A DNA stretch of 51,789 nt from Antribacter soli. GTDB taxonomy: Bacteria > Actinomycetota > Actinomycetes > Actinomycetales > Cellulomonadaceae. The translations under genes were made by a program, and so were the position numbers. Numbering within the stretch: the first letter of the stretch is position 1; every line of letters begins with the position of its first letter. Shown here one piece after another: positions 1 to 9,446 of this stretch. The stretch covers positions 1 through 51,789 of the forward strand of contig NZ_JAKGSG010000052.1 of NCBI RefSeq assembly GCF_021568775.1, in the 5' to 3' direction. The notes under the pieces are model-generated. The model made no database searches and was not told where the DNA came from. It was given only the letters and a program-made list of their open reading frames with translations.

Positions 1-62
1 CCCCCCCGCCAGCCCCCGCCCCCCCGGCGGCGGGGGGGGGCGCCCCCCCCCCCCCCCCCCCG
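1..62. other. Low-complexity G/C run at the left edge
   Basis: This stretch is nearly pure runs of C and G with no codon structure. It resembles the runs at 7971-8081 and 51565-51714. The most likely explanation is an artefact at a contig edge rather than genomic sequence. Normal-looking sequence resumes at about position 63. Confidence 0.8.
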
Positions 63-135
63 GGGGCCCGGCCCGCTTCGCCACGTTCCACCAGCAGTCC
101 GGCGCACCGGCGTGGACCGGGCGATACTGGGGCAC

Positions 136-1209
136 ATGGCCACGCCCCCGACCTCCGCACCAGCACGCCGTCCGACGGCGGCCGACGGCTTCGTCGTCGT
201 CGACAAGCCCGCCGGCTGGACCAGCCACGACGTCGTCGGGCGGATGCGGCGCCTGGCAGGGACGCGCAAGGTGGGGCACGCCGGCACCCTCGACCCGATG
301 GCGACGGGGGTGCTCGTGATCGGTATCGGCCGGGCGACGCGCCTCCTCACGTACGTGGTCGGCGCCGACAAGGACTACGAGGCGACGATCCGACTGGGCG
401 TGGTGACCGCCACGGACGACGCCGAGGGACAGGCCACTGCGGCTCCCGGCGCGGCCGACGTGCCGCGCGACGCGCTGGACGCGGCCGTCGCGGCGCTCAC
501 CGGCGACATCCTCCAGGTGCCGACCGCCGTCTCCGCGATCAAGGTCGACGGCAAGCGCGCCTACGCGCGCGTCCGCGCGGGGGAGGAGGTCGAGCTCGCC
601 GCACGTCCCGTCACGGTCTCGCGCTTCGAGGTCCTGGCGGTCCGCGCCGCCACGGCCACGCTGCCCGACGACGTCCCGCCCGCCGCGAGCGCCCATCCCG
701 CCGAGGACGCGGCCGTCGCCGAGTCGGACGCCGACGGCCTTCCGGCCATCCCGGGTGGCGAAGGGATCGGGCAGCTGGAGGTGCCCGTGGTCGACGTCGA
801 CGTGCGCGTCACCGTGTCCTCGGGAACCTACGTGCGCGCCCTGGCGCGCGACCTCGGCGTCGCGCTCGGCACGGGCGGGCACCTGACGATGCTGCGCCGC
901 ACCCGCGTGGGCGGTTACGGGCTCGACGGGGCGCGCACCCTGGAGGAGCTCGAGGCGCAGGCCGACGCCGACGGCGTCCTCGCAACCCTGCCCCTGGCCG
1001 ACGCAGCCCGGGCCATCTTCCCGGTGCGCGAGCTCGACGACCTCGAGGTGCGGGCCCTCGGCTACGGGCAGGCGGTCACCCCGTCCGGACGGCCCGAGGT
1101 GGTGGCGGCGCTGGCGCGGTCGGGCGAGCTCGTCGCGCTGCTGCAGGACGCCCGGCGCCGCGGCGAGGACGTCGCCAAGCCGGTGCTGGTGCTCGCTCCA
1201 GCGGGCTGA
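136..1209 (+). CDS. truB: tRNA pseudouridine(55) synthase TruB
   Basis: TruB converts U55 of the tRNA T-loop to pseudouridine. The N-terminal part carries the family signature: VDKPAGWTSHDVV near residue 20 and GHAGTLDPMATGVL near residue 50, which contains the catalytic Asp. A second conserved block (VSSGTYVRALARDLG) lies near residue 235. At about 357 residues it is longer than most TruB proteins. The extra length is an Ala/Glu/Asp-rich insertion around residues 175-220, before the VSSGTYVRALARD block. The ATG at 136 is preferred over an in-frame GTG at 112 because the conserved part begins soon after it. GATACT at 123-128 could be a -10 box seven bases upstream, which would make the mRNA leaderless. 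ribF follows one gene later, as is common in actinobacteria. Confidence 0.93.
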   Translation: MATPPTSAPARRPTAADGFVVVDKPAGWTSHDVVGRMRRLAGTRKVGHAGTLDPMATGVLVIGIGRATRLLTYVVGADKDYEATIRLGVVTATDDAEGQATAAPGAADVPRDALDAAVAALTGDILQVPTAVSAIKVDGKRAYARVRAGEEVELAARPVTVSRFEVLAVRAATATLPDDVPPAASAHPAEDAAVAESDADGLPAIPGGEGIGQLEVPVVDVDVRVTVSSGTYVRALARDLGVALGTGGHLTMLRRTRVGGYGLDGARTLEELEAQADADGVLATLPLADAARAIFPVRELDDLEVRALGYGQAVTPSGRPEVVAALARSGELVALLQDARRRGEDVAKPVLVLAPAG

Positions 1210-1288
1210 CCAGGCACGATTCCCGGCCCGTCGGGGGTCGCGGTCGGACCGCCGACGTTCGCACAGCGGACGGGTGATACCCGGCGTC

Positions 1289-1780
1289 ATGTCCGATTGG
1301 TACGTTGTGCCGGTGGCGCTCCGGATCGCGGCAGGAATCGACGAGGTCGGCTCGGTCGTGCGGGCGCTGCCTGCCATGGTCGGCCGCGACGTGAGCGTTG
1401 ACATCGCGGACGGTGATGTCGAGGGCACCGCGTGCTCGGTCCCGCTGCTGTCGTCGCTGGTCGCGGCGCTGACCTGGTGGCCCGACAGTCAGTTCGAGCT
1501 GGGCGTCGCCTTCGAGGACTCCTACCTGACCGTGCGGGCCATGCAAGGCCGGCTGCTCGTGCGCACGCGCTACCCCGCCGTCCGCACGACCTGGGTGCCC
1601 GAGCCGGTCGACCCCGGGCACCTGGGCTGGCGCCGGTCGGGGGAGCGCCACATCCAGCTGCTCGGCTCGTCCATGACCGAGTCCGAGCTGGGGCACCTGG
1701 CGAACGTCCTGGACGTCTCCGTGCGCCGGGTGCTCGGCGAGGAGCGGGTGACGGGCTTCGTGTTCGGCCCGCCGGAGTAG
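1289..1780 (+). CDS. Hypothetical protein, 163 aa
   Basis: I do not recognise this family. It lies between truB and ribF on the same strand, with normal high-GC3 codon use, so it is probably a real gene. The protein is soluble-looking, with no signal peptide or membrane segment. It has a Trp-rich patch (LTWWPDSQFELG) in the first half and many beta-prone stretches. The ATG at 1289 is chosen over the in-frame GTG at 1274. No function is proposed. Confidence 0.65.
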   Translation: MSDWYVVPVALRIAAGIDEVGSVVRALPAMVGRDVSVDIADGDVEGTACSVPLLSSLVAALTWWPDSQFELGVAFEDSYLTVRAMQGRLLVRTRYPAVRTTWVPEPVDPGHLGWRRSGERHIQLLGSSMTESELGHLANVLDVSVRRVLGEERVTGFVFGPPE

Positions 1781-1886
1781 CGACGCGGTACCGATTCCGC
1801 GCCGGGGGCCTCGGCGTGGCACGCTGGACCAGCGCTGCCGGCCGTCGCCGGTGCGATCCGCATGCGTGTGTAAGGGAGCTCGACGA

Positions 1887-2843
1887 GTGCAGCTGTGGAC
1901 GGACCTGGAGCAGGTCCCCGCCGGGTTCGGACCGTCGGTCGTGACGATCGGCAACTTCGACGGCGTGCACAAGGGGCACCAGGCGGTGCTGCGGCGTATC
2001 GTGCAGCTCGCCCGCGCCGACGCCGCGCTCGCCGTGGCGGTGACGTTCCACCCTCACCCCGCGGCCGTGCACCGCCCGGACAGCTCGCCCGAGCTCATCA
2101 CCGGCCTCGACGACCGGCTCGCACTCCTGGAGGCGACCGGTCTGGACGCCGTGCTGCTCGTCGAGTACACGCTCGACTTCGCGGCGCAGACCCCCGAGGA
2201 GTTCGTCGCCCGCTACCTCGTGGACGGGCTGGGCGCGCGGACGGTCGTCGTCGGGCACGACGTGCGCTTCGGCAAGCAGAACGCCGGCACGCTCGCGACC
2301 ATGGTGGAGCTGGGCGGCCAGCACGGCTTCGAGGTCGTCGCGATCGAGGACGTCGGCGGCGACGACCACCACCGCTGGTCCTCCACGGCAGTGCGGGCGG
2401 CGCTCGCCGAGGGCGACGTCACCTCCGCCGCGCAGGTGCTGGGCCGCTGGCACCGGGTGCGCGGCACCGTCGTGCACGGCGACGCCCGCGGCCGCGAGCT
2501 GGGCTTCCCCACCGCGAACCTCGGCGGGATCGAGGGCTTCGTCCCCGCCGACGGCGTCTACGCGGGACGCCTCCTGCGCCCCACCCTGGACGGCGAGCAC
2601 CCGGACTGCGTGCTCCCGGCCGCGATCTCGATCGGCACCAACCCGACGTTCGACGGCGTGGAGCGCCGCGTCGAGGCCTACGTGCTGGACCGCACGGACC
2701 TCGACCTCTACGACGAGCAGGTCGTCCTGGAGTTCGTGGAGCACCTGCGCCCCACCCTGCGGTTCGACGGCATCGACGAGCTGATCGCCACGATGCACGA
2801 CGACGTCGCGCGCGCACGGGCGATCCTCGAGCCCCGGGCGTAG
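1887..2843 (+). CDS. ribF: Bifunctional riboflavin kinase / FAD synthetase RibF
   Basis: RibF phosphorylates riboflavin to FMN and adenylylates FMN to FAD. The N-terminal nucleotidyltransferase domain starts with TIGNFDGVHKGHQ around residue 22, which is the family GxFDGxHxGH motif. The C-terminal flavokinase domain begins near residue 190 and holds GRELGFPTANL and the SIGTNPTFDG block. The length of 318 residues is normal for the family. The GTG at 1887 is chosen because a GGGAG ribosome site lies just upstream and the conserved region starts within 20 residues. An in-frame start further upstream (1851) adds residues that do not look like RibF. Confidence 0.94.
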   Translation: MQLWTDLEQVPAGFGPSVVTIGNFDGVHKGHQAVLRRIVQLARADAALAVAVTFHPHPAAVHRPDSSPELITGLDDRLALLEATGLDAVLLVEYTLDFAAQTPEEFVARYLVDGLGARTVVVGHDVRFGKQNAGTLATMVELGGQHGFEVVAIEDVGGDDHHRWSSTAVRAALAEGDVTSAAQVLGRWHRVRGTVVHGDARGRELGFPTANLGGIEGFVPADGVYAGRLLRPTLDGEHPDCVLPAAISIGTNPTFDGVERRVEAYVLDRTDLDLYDEQVVLEFVEHLRPTLRFDGIDELIATMHDDVARARAILEPRA

Positions 2844-2846
2844 GTC

Positions 2847-2870
2847 GGGGGGTCGCGGGGTTCACCCCCC
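2847..2870. terminator. Possible terminator after ribF
   Basis: GGGGGGT (2847-2853) can pair with ACCCCCC (2864-2870) just after the ribF stop codon. There is no clear T-tract. The arms are short and G-rich, so confidence is modest. Confidence 0.4.
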
Positions 2871-3024
2871 CACCGCGTCCGATGCCGTATATAGCGTAGA
2901 TGTCGGTAATGCGCAACCTCCAGGCCGGGATTTCCGGGGTATTTTCGACCGGCGAGTGTCCTGGAACGCTCTCGCGCCCCTCCCTCTGAGCGTGACCCAC
3001 GTCACAGACCGAGGAGGAGGAGTC

Positions 3025-4992
3025 ATGGAGGCTCACAGGAGCACCGCCGGCGGACGCGACGAGGCGGCCGCCGCCGCGCCGGTGCCCGCCGCACCGCAGG
3101 CCGCGCCGCCGGTAGCGCCGCCGGACGCACCGGAGATCGCACTCCCGCCCGTGGACGCGGCCGAGGCCGCGCCGCCTGCACTGCCGGACTTCGTGGACAA
3201 CGCGCCGCTGGAGCAGGAGGACCTGTCCCAGACGCCGGTGGGGCGTACCGTGCGCAACATCGGGCACGGTGGGACGTTCGTCCCGAACGGGACCGTGCGC
3301 AAGCCCGCGGACCCGGCGACCCACGAGGCGACCCTCATGCCGGCGACCGAGCGGGCGATCCGTCGCGACCTGCGCAACCACCGGTTCGACGCCACGACGT
3401 CGTTCGACTACGTGTTCCGCAGCCTGCGGGCGCGCTTCCCCCGCGCGCACCTGGGCCAGGACACGGAGGCGGTCCGCCAGGGGCTCCTGGCGCTCGGCAC
3501 CGCGATGATCGATCCCCCGGGCCCCCCGGCGGCGCAGGGCGACTCCACGGTCCCCGCCGTCTACACGTACTGGGGCCAGTTCATCGACCACGACATCACG
3601 CTCAACACGAACGGCCCGGACGCGACCTCGGGGGCGGGCGGCGACCAGGCCCTCGGCAACATCGACACGGCGCCATTTCGCGTCTTCGCCCCGAACGTGG
3701 TGGTGCGCAGCCTGCACAACGGACGCCACCCCATGCTCAACCTCGACAGCCTCTACGGCTCCGGCCCGAGGTTCGCGGGCGAGCCGGACCGTGGGACCAC
3801 GCGGAGCGAGGCCGCCTACGTGCCGGGCTCGCCGAAGCTGCGGCTCGGCCGGGTCGCCACGACGCCCATCCCCGGCTTCCAGCTCGTCGCGCCGGGTGAC
3901 GACGCCCAGCGCGACCTGCCCCGCTCCGGCACGGGTGCGCCGCTGGTGCCGGACGACCGCAACGACGAGAACCTCGTCGTGGCGCAGTTCCACGTCGCGA
4001 TGATCCGGTTCCACAACGCCGTGGTCGACTGGGTCGCCCGCACGGAGCCGCTCCTCGCGGCCGACGACCGGATGCTCTTCGACCGCGCCCAGCAGCTGGT
4101 CCGCTTCCACCACCAGTGGCTGGTGGCGAACGACTACCTGCGCACCCTCACCAAGCCCGGGGTCCTCGACGAGGTCACGCTCACCGGCAACCTGCTGTTC
4201 CGACCCTTCCGGCGCATCTCCATGCCGCTCGAGTTCGCGGTGGCGGCGTTCCGGTTCGGGCACTCGATGGTGCGGAACGGATACGACTACAACGTCAACT
4301 TCGGCGCCGGCGGGGCGCGGCCGTTCGCCAGCCTGGAGCAGCTGTTCCAGTTCACGGGTGGCGGCGGCATGGGTCCGTCGCTGCCGTCGAACTGGCCGAT
4401 CGACTGGACCAGGTTCACCGACAAGGGCGACCCCGACCCGGGGCACGGGGCGCGCAAGATCGACGCGTTCCTCGCCCGCGGGCTCGGGGAGATGCGCAAC
4501 CTCCCGCCCGGGCTGCTCCGCCAGCTCGCCCAGCGGAACCTGCTGCGGGGCTACATGCTGGCGATCCCGACGGGGGAGAACGTGGCCCGGGCGCTGCACC
4601 TCGAGCCGCTCACGCCCGCCCAGCTGCGCCGGGGGGCGTCGCAGGGGGTCTCGGACGCGCTCGACGCGCTCGGCGGCCGCACGCCGCTGTGGTACTACGT
4701 GCTCAAGGAGGCGGAGGTCCAGGGGAACGGCAACTTCCTGGGCGAGGTCGGCAGCCGGATCCTGTGCGAGACGTTCGTCTACCTGCTCCGCGAGGACCGG
4801 GACTCGTACGTGCGGCACGCAGGGGGCTGGTCGCCGGCGGACGGCGTCCGCCTCGAGGACGGCAGCATGATCACCACGCTGCCCGACCTGATGCGCTTCG
4901 CGGGCGTCCTGCCCGTGGCGCACGCGGCGGACGGCGCGCCGGTCTTCCGCACGGACGGGGGACACCGCGCCGGGCACGACGGCCTCTCCTGA
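3025..4992 (+). CDS. Animal-type heme peroxidase
   Basis: The 655-residue protein matches the animal (myeloperoxidase/peroxidasin-like) heme peroxidase family found sporadically in bacteria. YWGQFIDHDITL holds the distal histidine (His189), and AFRFGHSMVRNGYDYN holds the proximal heme ligand (His413). NLDSLYGSGP and DDRNDENL, with the following FH..N, are further family blocks. The first 60 or so residues are Ala/Pro-rich and look disordered. There is no recognisable signal peptide, so the protein is probably cytosolic or exported by an unknown route. The ATG at 3025 is preceded by a strong GAGGAGGAGGAG ribosome site. The gene stands alone between ribF and rpsO, after a comparatively AT-rich upstream region. 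Substrate is unknown; halide or organic oxidation using peroxide is inferred from the family. Confidence 0.88.
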   Translation: MEAHRSTAGGRDEAAAAAPVPAAPQAAPPVAPPDAPEIALPPVDAAEAAPPALPDFVDNAPLEQEDLSQTPVGRTVRNIGHGGTFVPNGTVRKPADPATHEATLMPATERAIRRDLRNHRFDATTSFDYVFRSLRARFPRAHLGQDTEAVRQGLLALGTAMIDPPGPPAAQGDSTVPAVYTYWGQFIDHDITLNTNGPDATSGAGGDQALGNIDTAPFRVFAPNVVVRSLHNGRHPMLNLDSLYGSGPRFAGEPDRGTTRSEAAYVPGSPKLRLGRVATTPIPGFQLVAPGDDAQRDLPRSGTGAPLVPDDRNDENLVVAQFHVAMIRFHNAVVDWVARTEPLLAADDRMLFDRAQQLVRFHHQWLVANDYLRTLTKPGVLDEVTLTGNLLFRPFRRISMPLEFAVAAFRFGHSMVRNGYDYNVNFGAGGARPFASLEQLFQFTGGGGMGPSLPSNWPIDWTRFTDKGDPDPGHGARKIDAFLARGLGEMRNLPPGLLRQLAQRNLLRGYMLAIPTGENVARALHLEPLTPAQLRRGASQGVSDALDALGGRTPLWYYVLKEAEVQGNGNFLGEVGSRILCETFVYLLREDRDSYVRHAGGWSPADGVRLEDGSMITTLPDLMRFAGVLPVAHAADGAPVFRTDGGHRAGHDGLS

Positions 4993-5003
4993 TCCGACAG
5001 GTC

Positions 5004-5079
5004 CGACGGCGGAGGCCAGGCCTGCCTACGACGTCCCTACCAGGGCGACGTCACAGTGCAGGGCGAGCCTCCGCCGTCG
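5004..5079. terminator. Long inverted repeat between peroxidase gene and rpsO
   Basis: CGACGGCGGAGGC (5004-5016) is perfectly complementary to GCCTCCGCCGTCG (5067-5079). The 50 bases between them contain a second, imperfect hairpin around 5030-5051. It can terminate transcription from the peroxidase gene. It lies just before a TAAGGT hexamer (5089-5094) that is a candidate -10 box for rpsO. Confidence 0.6.
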
Positions 5080-5181
5080 TTCAGCGTGTAAGGTAGGAAG
5101 GCCGTCTGAACGGCCGCGGATCGAGAGCGCCCCGGTGAAACCAGTCCCGGAGCACCGCGCAACGACACCTGAGGAGAGCCA

Positions 5182-5451
5182 ATGCCGCTCGACACTGCCA
5201 CCAAGCAGCGCATCATGTCCGAGTACGCGACCCGCGAGGGCGACACCGGTTCGCCGGAGGTGCAGATCGCGATGCTGACCCAGCGCATCAAGGACCTGAC
5301 CGAGCACCTCAAGGAGCACAAGCACGACCACCACAGCCGTCGTGGTCTGCTGCTGCTCGTCGGTCAGCGCCGCCGCCTGCTCGGCTACCTGCAGAAGATC
5401 GACATCGCGCGCTACCGCTCGCTGATCGAGCGCCTGGGTCTGCGCCGCTGA
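5182..5451 (+). CDS. rpsO: 30S ribosomal protein S15
   Basis: The 89-residue product is a full-length S15. It shows the hallmark [17 protein letters not shown] segment and the [25 protein letters not shown] block that binds 16S rRNA. S15 is an early 30S assembly protein binding the central domain of 16S rRNA. A GAGGAG ribosome site sits eight bases upstream of the ATG. pnp follows after a strong hairpin, the rpsO-pnp arrangement conserved across bacteria. Confidence 0.98.
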   Translation: MPLDTATKQRIMSEYATREGDTGSPEVQIAMLTQRIKDLTEHLKEHKHDHHSRRGLLLLVGQRRRLLGYLQKIDIARYRSLIERLGLRR

Positions 5452-5462
5452 TCACGTCCCTC

Positions 5463-5497
5463 ACCAGCCCGGTCCCTGTCGCAGGGGCCGGGCTGGT
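5463..5497. promoter_or_regulatory. rpsO-pnp intergenic hairpin
   Basis: ACCAGCCCGG-T-CCCTG (5463-5478) pairs with CAGGG-G-CCGGGCTGGT (5482-5497). This makes a 16-bp stem with one T-G wobble and a three-base TCG loop. No T-tract follows. In E. coli and Streptomyces the rpsO-pnp spacer carries an RNase III processing hairpin used in PNPase autoregulation. This structure is placed to do the same, or to attenuate read-through. The role is inferred. Confidence 0.8.
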
Positions 5498-5646
5498 CTG
5501 GTGAGATGTACCTGTAGTACCAACACCCCTTGCACCGCCGCAAACTCGCCCGGTCCTCGGTAGTGGCCTCCCGAACACGCTGTTCGGTGGACCTCGATCG
5601 AAGACCGTCGGGAGTGGCGGTGCTTCGAAGAGAATGGAGGGCACCC

Positions 5647-7914
5647 ATGGAGGGTCCCGAGATCCAGTTCGCCGAGGCGATCATCGACAACGGTCGTTTC
5701 GGCAAGCGCACCGTGCGTTTCGAGACCGGCCGCCTGGCACGCCAGGCCGCCGGCACCGTCGCCGCCTACCTCGACGGCGAGACCATGCTGCTGTCGGCCA
5801 CGACGGCCGGCAAGCACCCCAAGGACCAGTTCGACTTCTTCCCGCTGACGGTGGACGTCGAGGAGCGCATGTACGCCGCGGGCCGTATCCCCGGCTCGTT
5901 CTTCCGCCGCGAGGGACGTCCGTCCACCGAGGCGATCCTGGCCTGCCGCCTGATCGACCGCCCGCTGCGCCCCCTGTTCGTCAAGGGTCTGCGCAACGAG
6001 GTCCAGGTCGTCATCACCGTCCTGGCCATCCACCCGGACGACGCGTACGACACGCTGGCGATCAACGCCGCCTCGGCGTCGACGCAGATCTCCGGCCTGC
6101 CGTTCTCCGGCCCGGTCGGTGCCGTGCGTATCGCCCTGGTCGACGGCCAGTGGGTCGCGTTCCCGAAGTACTCCGACAAGGAGCGCGCGGTCTTCGACAT
6201 GGTCGTGGCCGGGCGTGTGGTGACGGCTGACGACGGCTCGACCGATGTGGCTATCGCCATGATCGAGGCCGAGGCCACCGACAACTCCTGGAAGCTCATC
6301 AAGGAGGAGGGCGCCGTCGCCCCGACCGAGGAGGTCGTGGCCGAGGGCATCGAGGCTGCCAAGCCGTTCCTCCGCGCGCTGTGCGAGGCCCAGGCCGCGC
6401 TCGCTGCGCAGGCAGCCAAGCCGGTCCAGGCGTTCCCGGTGTTCCCGGACTACCAGCCCGACGCTTTCGACGCGGTCGAGGCCGCGGTGTCCGGCGAGCT
6501 GCGCGAGGCCCTGGCCGTCGGCGACAAGCAGGAGCGCGAGAACCGCCTCGACGAGATCAAGGCCTCGATGCTCGGCACGCTCCAGGACGGCTTCGACGGC
6601 CGCGAGAAGGAGCTGTCGGCCGCGTACCGCTCGCTGCAGAAGAAGCTCGTGCGTCAGCGCGTCCTCACCGACGGTGTCCGCATCGACGGCCGAGGCCTGG
6701 CCGACATCCGCACGCTCTCGGCCGAGGTCGAGGTGCTCCCGCGCGTGCACGGCTCCGCCCTGTTCGAGCGCGGCGAGACCCAGATCATGGGTGTCACCAC
6801 GCTGAACATGCTCCGCATGGAGCAGCAGATCGACTCGCTCGGTCCGGAGACGCGCAAGCGGTACATGCACAACTACAACTTCCCGCCGTACTCCACCGGT
6901 GAGACCGGTCGCGTGGGCTCGCCCAAGCGCCGCGAGATCGGCCACGGCGCGCTCGCCGAGCGTGCCCTGGTGCCGGTGCTGCCGTCGCGCGAGGAGTTCC
7001 CCTACGCGATCCGCCAGGTGTCCGAGGCCCTCGGGTCGAACGGCTCCACCTCCATGGGCTCCGTCTGCGCCTCGACGCTGTCGCTGCTCAACGCGGGCGT
7101 GCCGCTGCGCGCCCCCGTCGCCGGCATCGCGATGGGCCTCATCTCCGACACGGTCGACGGTGAGACCCGCTACGCGGCGCTGACGGACATCCTGGGCGCC
7201 GAGGACGCGTTCGGCGACATGGACTTCAAGGTCGCCGGCACGCGCGAGTTCGTCACGGCCATCCAGCTCGACACCAAGCTCGAGGGCATCCCCGCCTCGG
7301 TCCTGGCCGGCGCGCTGACCCAGGCCCGTGACGCCCGTCTGACGATCCTCGACGTCATCGCCGAGGCCATCGACACGCCGGACGAGATGTCCCCGAACGC
7401 CCCGCGCGTCATCACGGTGAAGGTGCCGGTCGACAAGATCGGCGAGGTCATCGGCCCGAAGGGCAAGATGATCAACCAGATCCAGGAGGAGACGGGCGCG
7501 GACATCTCCATCGAGGACGACGGCACCGTGTACATCGGCGCCACCGACGGCCCGTCGGCCGAGGCCGCCCGCGCGGCGATCAACGCGATCGCCAACCCGC
7601 ACGTCCCCGAGGTGGGCGAGCGCTTCGTCGGCACCGTGGTCAAGACCACGTCCTTCGGCGCGTTCATCTCCCTGTCCCCGGGCAAGGACGGGCTGCTGCA
7701 CATCAGCCAGATCCGCAAGCTGGTGGGCGGCAAGCGCGTGGAGAACGTCGACGACGTGCTCTCGATCGGCCAGAAGGTCCAGGTCGAGATCGGCGAGATC
7801 GACCCGCGCGGCAAGCTGTCCCTGGTCGCCGTCACGGACGAGGACGAGAACGCCGGTTCCGAGACGGCCGACTCGGCCGACTCCGCCGACGCCACCGTGT
7901 CCGCGGACGCCTGA
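5647..7914 (+). CDS. pnp: Polyribonucleotide nucleotidyltransferase (PNPase)
   Basis: PNPase degrades RNA 3' to 5' by phosphorolysis and can add 3' tails. The 755-residue protein has the full domain order. The first RNase PH-like core spans about residues 10-240, followed by an all-alpha linker. The second RNase PH core (around 330-560) includes [10 protein letters not shown] and [16 protein letters not shown] domain near 590-650 contains [11 protein letters not shown], and an S1 domain lies near 655-725. The C-terminal tail is acidic. The ATG at 5647 is used because it has an AGGG ribosome site and begins the conserved [11 protein letters not shown] stretch. The in-frame extension to 5530 lacks homology. 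It is cotranscribed with rpsO or driven from the spacer, and the M16 protease begins one base after its stop. Confidence 0.97.
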   Translation: MEGPEIQFAEAIIDNGRFGKRTVRFETGRLARQAAGTVAAYLDGETMLLSATTAGKHPKDQFDFFPLTVDVEERMYAAGRIPGSFFRREGRPSTEAILACRLIDRPLRPLFVKGLRNEVQVVITVLAIHPDDAYDTLAINAASASTQISGLPFSGPVGAVRIALVDGQWVAFPKYSDKERAVFDMVVAGRVVTADDGSTDVAIAMIEAEATDNSWKLIKEEGAVAPTEEVVAEGIEAAKPFLRALCEAQAALAAQAAKPVQAFPVFPDYQPDAFDAVEAAVSGELREALAVGDKQERENRLDEIKASMLGTLQDGFDGREKELSAAYRSLQKKLVRQRVLTDGVRIDGRGLADIRTLSAEVEVLPRVHGSALFERGETQIMGVTTLNMLRMEQQIDSLGPETRKRYMHNYNFPPYSTGETGRVGSPKRREIGHGALAERALVPVLPSREEFPYAIRQVSEALGSNGSTSMGSVCASTLSLLNAGVPLRAPVAGIAMGLISDTVDGETRYAALTDILGAEDAFGDMDFKVAGTREFVTAIQLDTKLEGIPASVLAGALTQARDARLTILDVIAEAIDTPDEMSPNAPRVITVKVPVDKIGEVIGPKGKMINQIQEETGADISIEDDGTVYIGATDGPSAEAARAAINAIANPHVPEVGERFVGTVVKTTSFGAFISLSPGKDGLLHISQIRKLVGGKRVENVDDVLSIGQKVQVEIGEIDPRGKLSLVAVTDEDENAGSETADSADSADATVSADA

Positions 7915-7915
7915 C

Positions 7916-9314
7916 ATGACCTGGCACCTGCCGCTCGTCCCTGCGGGCGAGCCCGGTGCCGAGCTGACCGCCCCGGGGGGGGGGGGGGGGAGGCCGGGCG
8001 CCCCCCACGCCCCCCGCCGGCCGGGGGGCAGCCACCCCCCCGCGGGGGGGGGGGCCCCCCCCCCGCCCCCCCCCCCCCCCCGGCGGCGTCCGTGTGCTCA
8101 CCGAGCAGATGCCGGGCCTGCGCTCGGTCACCATGGGCGCCTGGGTCGGCGTCGGCTCCCGGGACGAGACCGACGGGCACTTCGGCTCGACGCACTTCCT
8201 CGAGCACCTGCTCTTCAAGGGGACGACGCGCCGCACGGCCATGGACATCGCCGAGGCGTTCGACGCCGTCGGCGGCGAGGCCAACGCGTCCACCGGTAAG
8301 GAGCACACGTGCTACTACGCGCGCGTGCTCGACACCGACCTACCCATGGCGGTCGACGTCATCTCCGACATGGTCACCTCGGCCCGCCTCGAAGAGGGCG
8401 AGCTCGAGACCGAGCGCGGCGTGATCCTCGAAGAGCTGGCCATGAACGACGATGACCCGTCGGACGTGGCGCACGAGGAGTTCACGGCCGCCGTGCTGGG
8501 CAAGCATCCGCTGGGCCGCCCGATCGGCGGTACGCCGGAGACCATCAAGGCCGTCCCGCGCGACGCAGTGTGGGAGCACTACCGGTGGCACTACCGACCG
8601 GAGACGCTCGTGGTCGCCGCCGCGGGCGGCGTCTCCCACGAGGAGCTCGTGGACCAGGTGTCGACGGCGCTCACGATCGGCGGATGGTCGCTCGACGAGG
8701 CGGTCGCGCCGCGTGAGCGTCGGTCAGGGGAGGCGTCCTCGGACGGCGTCCCCTCCGTGGGGGTGTCCCTGACGATCCATCGCCCGGTGGAGCAGGCGAA
8801 CATCGTCATCGGCTCGACGGGCCTCGCCGCGACGGACGAGCGCCGCTTCGCGCTGTCCGTGCTCAACGCCGTCCTGGGCGGCGGGATGTCGTCCCGCCTG
8901 TTCCAGGAGATCCGCGAGAAGCGCGGGCTGGCGTACACGACGTACTCGTTCGCGTCCGGCCACGGCGGCCTGGGCACCTTCGGCCTCTACGCCGGGTGTG
9001 CGCCCGCCAGGGTCGACCAGGTGACCGAGCTGCTGATCGAGGAGCTCGAGCGCCTCGCGTCCGACGGCATCACGTCGACGGAGCTCGACCGGTCGATCGG
9101 GCAGCTCGCGGGCGGGCTCGTCCTCGGGCTCGAGGACTCCGGGTCGCGCATGAGCCGGCTCGGCAAGGCCGAGCTGGTGTACGGCGAGCTGTTGTCCGTC
9201 GCCGAGTCGCTGGAGCTCATCCGCTCCGTCACGGTCGCCGACGTGCAGGATCTGGCGGTGGAGCTGGCGGGCCGCCCGCGGTCGCTGGTTCGCGTGGGGC
9301 CCTTCGGGGACTGA
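7916..9314 (+). CDS. M16 family zinc metalloprotease, coding frame interrupted
   Basis: This is the insulinase/processing-peptidase-like protease that follows pnp in actinobacteria. The ATG at 7916 begins a plausible N terminus of about 20 residues (MTWHLPLVPAGEPG...). The frame is then lost in the G/C run at 7971-8081. Coding resumes in another frame at about 8082 with GGVRVLTEQMPG. HFLEHLLFKGT is the inverted zinc motif HxxEH, and the downstream ETERGVILEEL region supplies the third ligand glutamate. The C-terminal half has the SSRLFQEIREKRGLAY block typical of M16. Only the linker around residues 20-35 is missing, so the break is probably a sequence artefact and the native gene intact. A reader taking only the second part would start at an internal GTG (8094). 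Confidence 0.85.
7971..8081. other. Low-complexity G/C run inside the M16 protease gene
   Basis: The stretch consists of long runs of G and of C with short normal islands. It replaces the expected linker after the N-terminal 20 residues of the protease and shifts the reading frame. The same texture occurs at both window edges. It looks like unreliable sequence rather than an insertion. Confidence 0.8.
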
Positions 9315-9321
9315 GCATGCC

Positions 9322-9385
9322 CGCTGTGGGCGAAGCAGGTGCCGGGTCGCGGATCAGCGTCCCGGCACCTGCTCCGCCCACAGCG
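9322..9385. terminator. Long hairpin between M16 protease and dapB
   Basis: The arms 9322-9346 and 9361-9385 match at 24 of 25 positions, with one A-C mismatch at 9333/9374. The loop is 14 bases. The structure begins eight bases after the protease stop codon. It is an intrinsic-type terminator lacking a T-tract, as usual in high-GC actinobacteria. Confidence 0.8.
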
Positions 9386-9446
9386 CTGTGCGGGCGAGTG
9401 GGGGCCGGTGCGGCCGGAATGCCGCGGCGGGTTAGGGTGGTGGATC

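Noticed and set aside
2419-4977. 852-codon minus-strand open frame opposite the peroxidase gene
   Set aside because: It is antisense to ribF and a well-supported peroxidase, and its composition (Arg/Val/Ala/Asp repeats) is that of a shadow frame.
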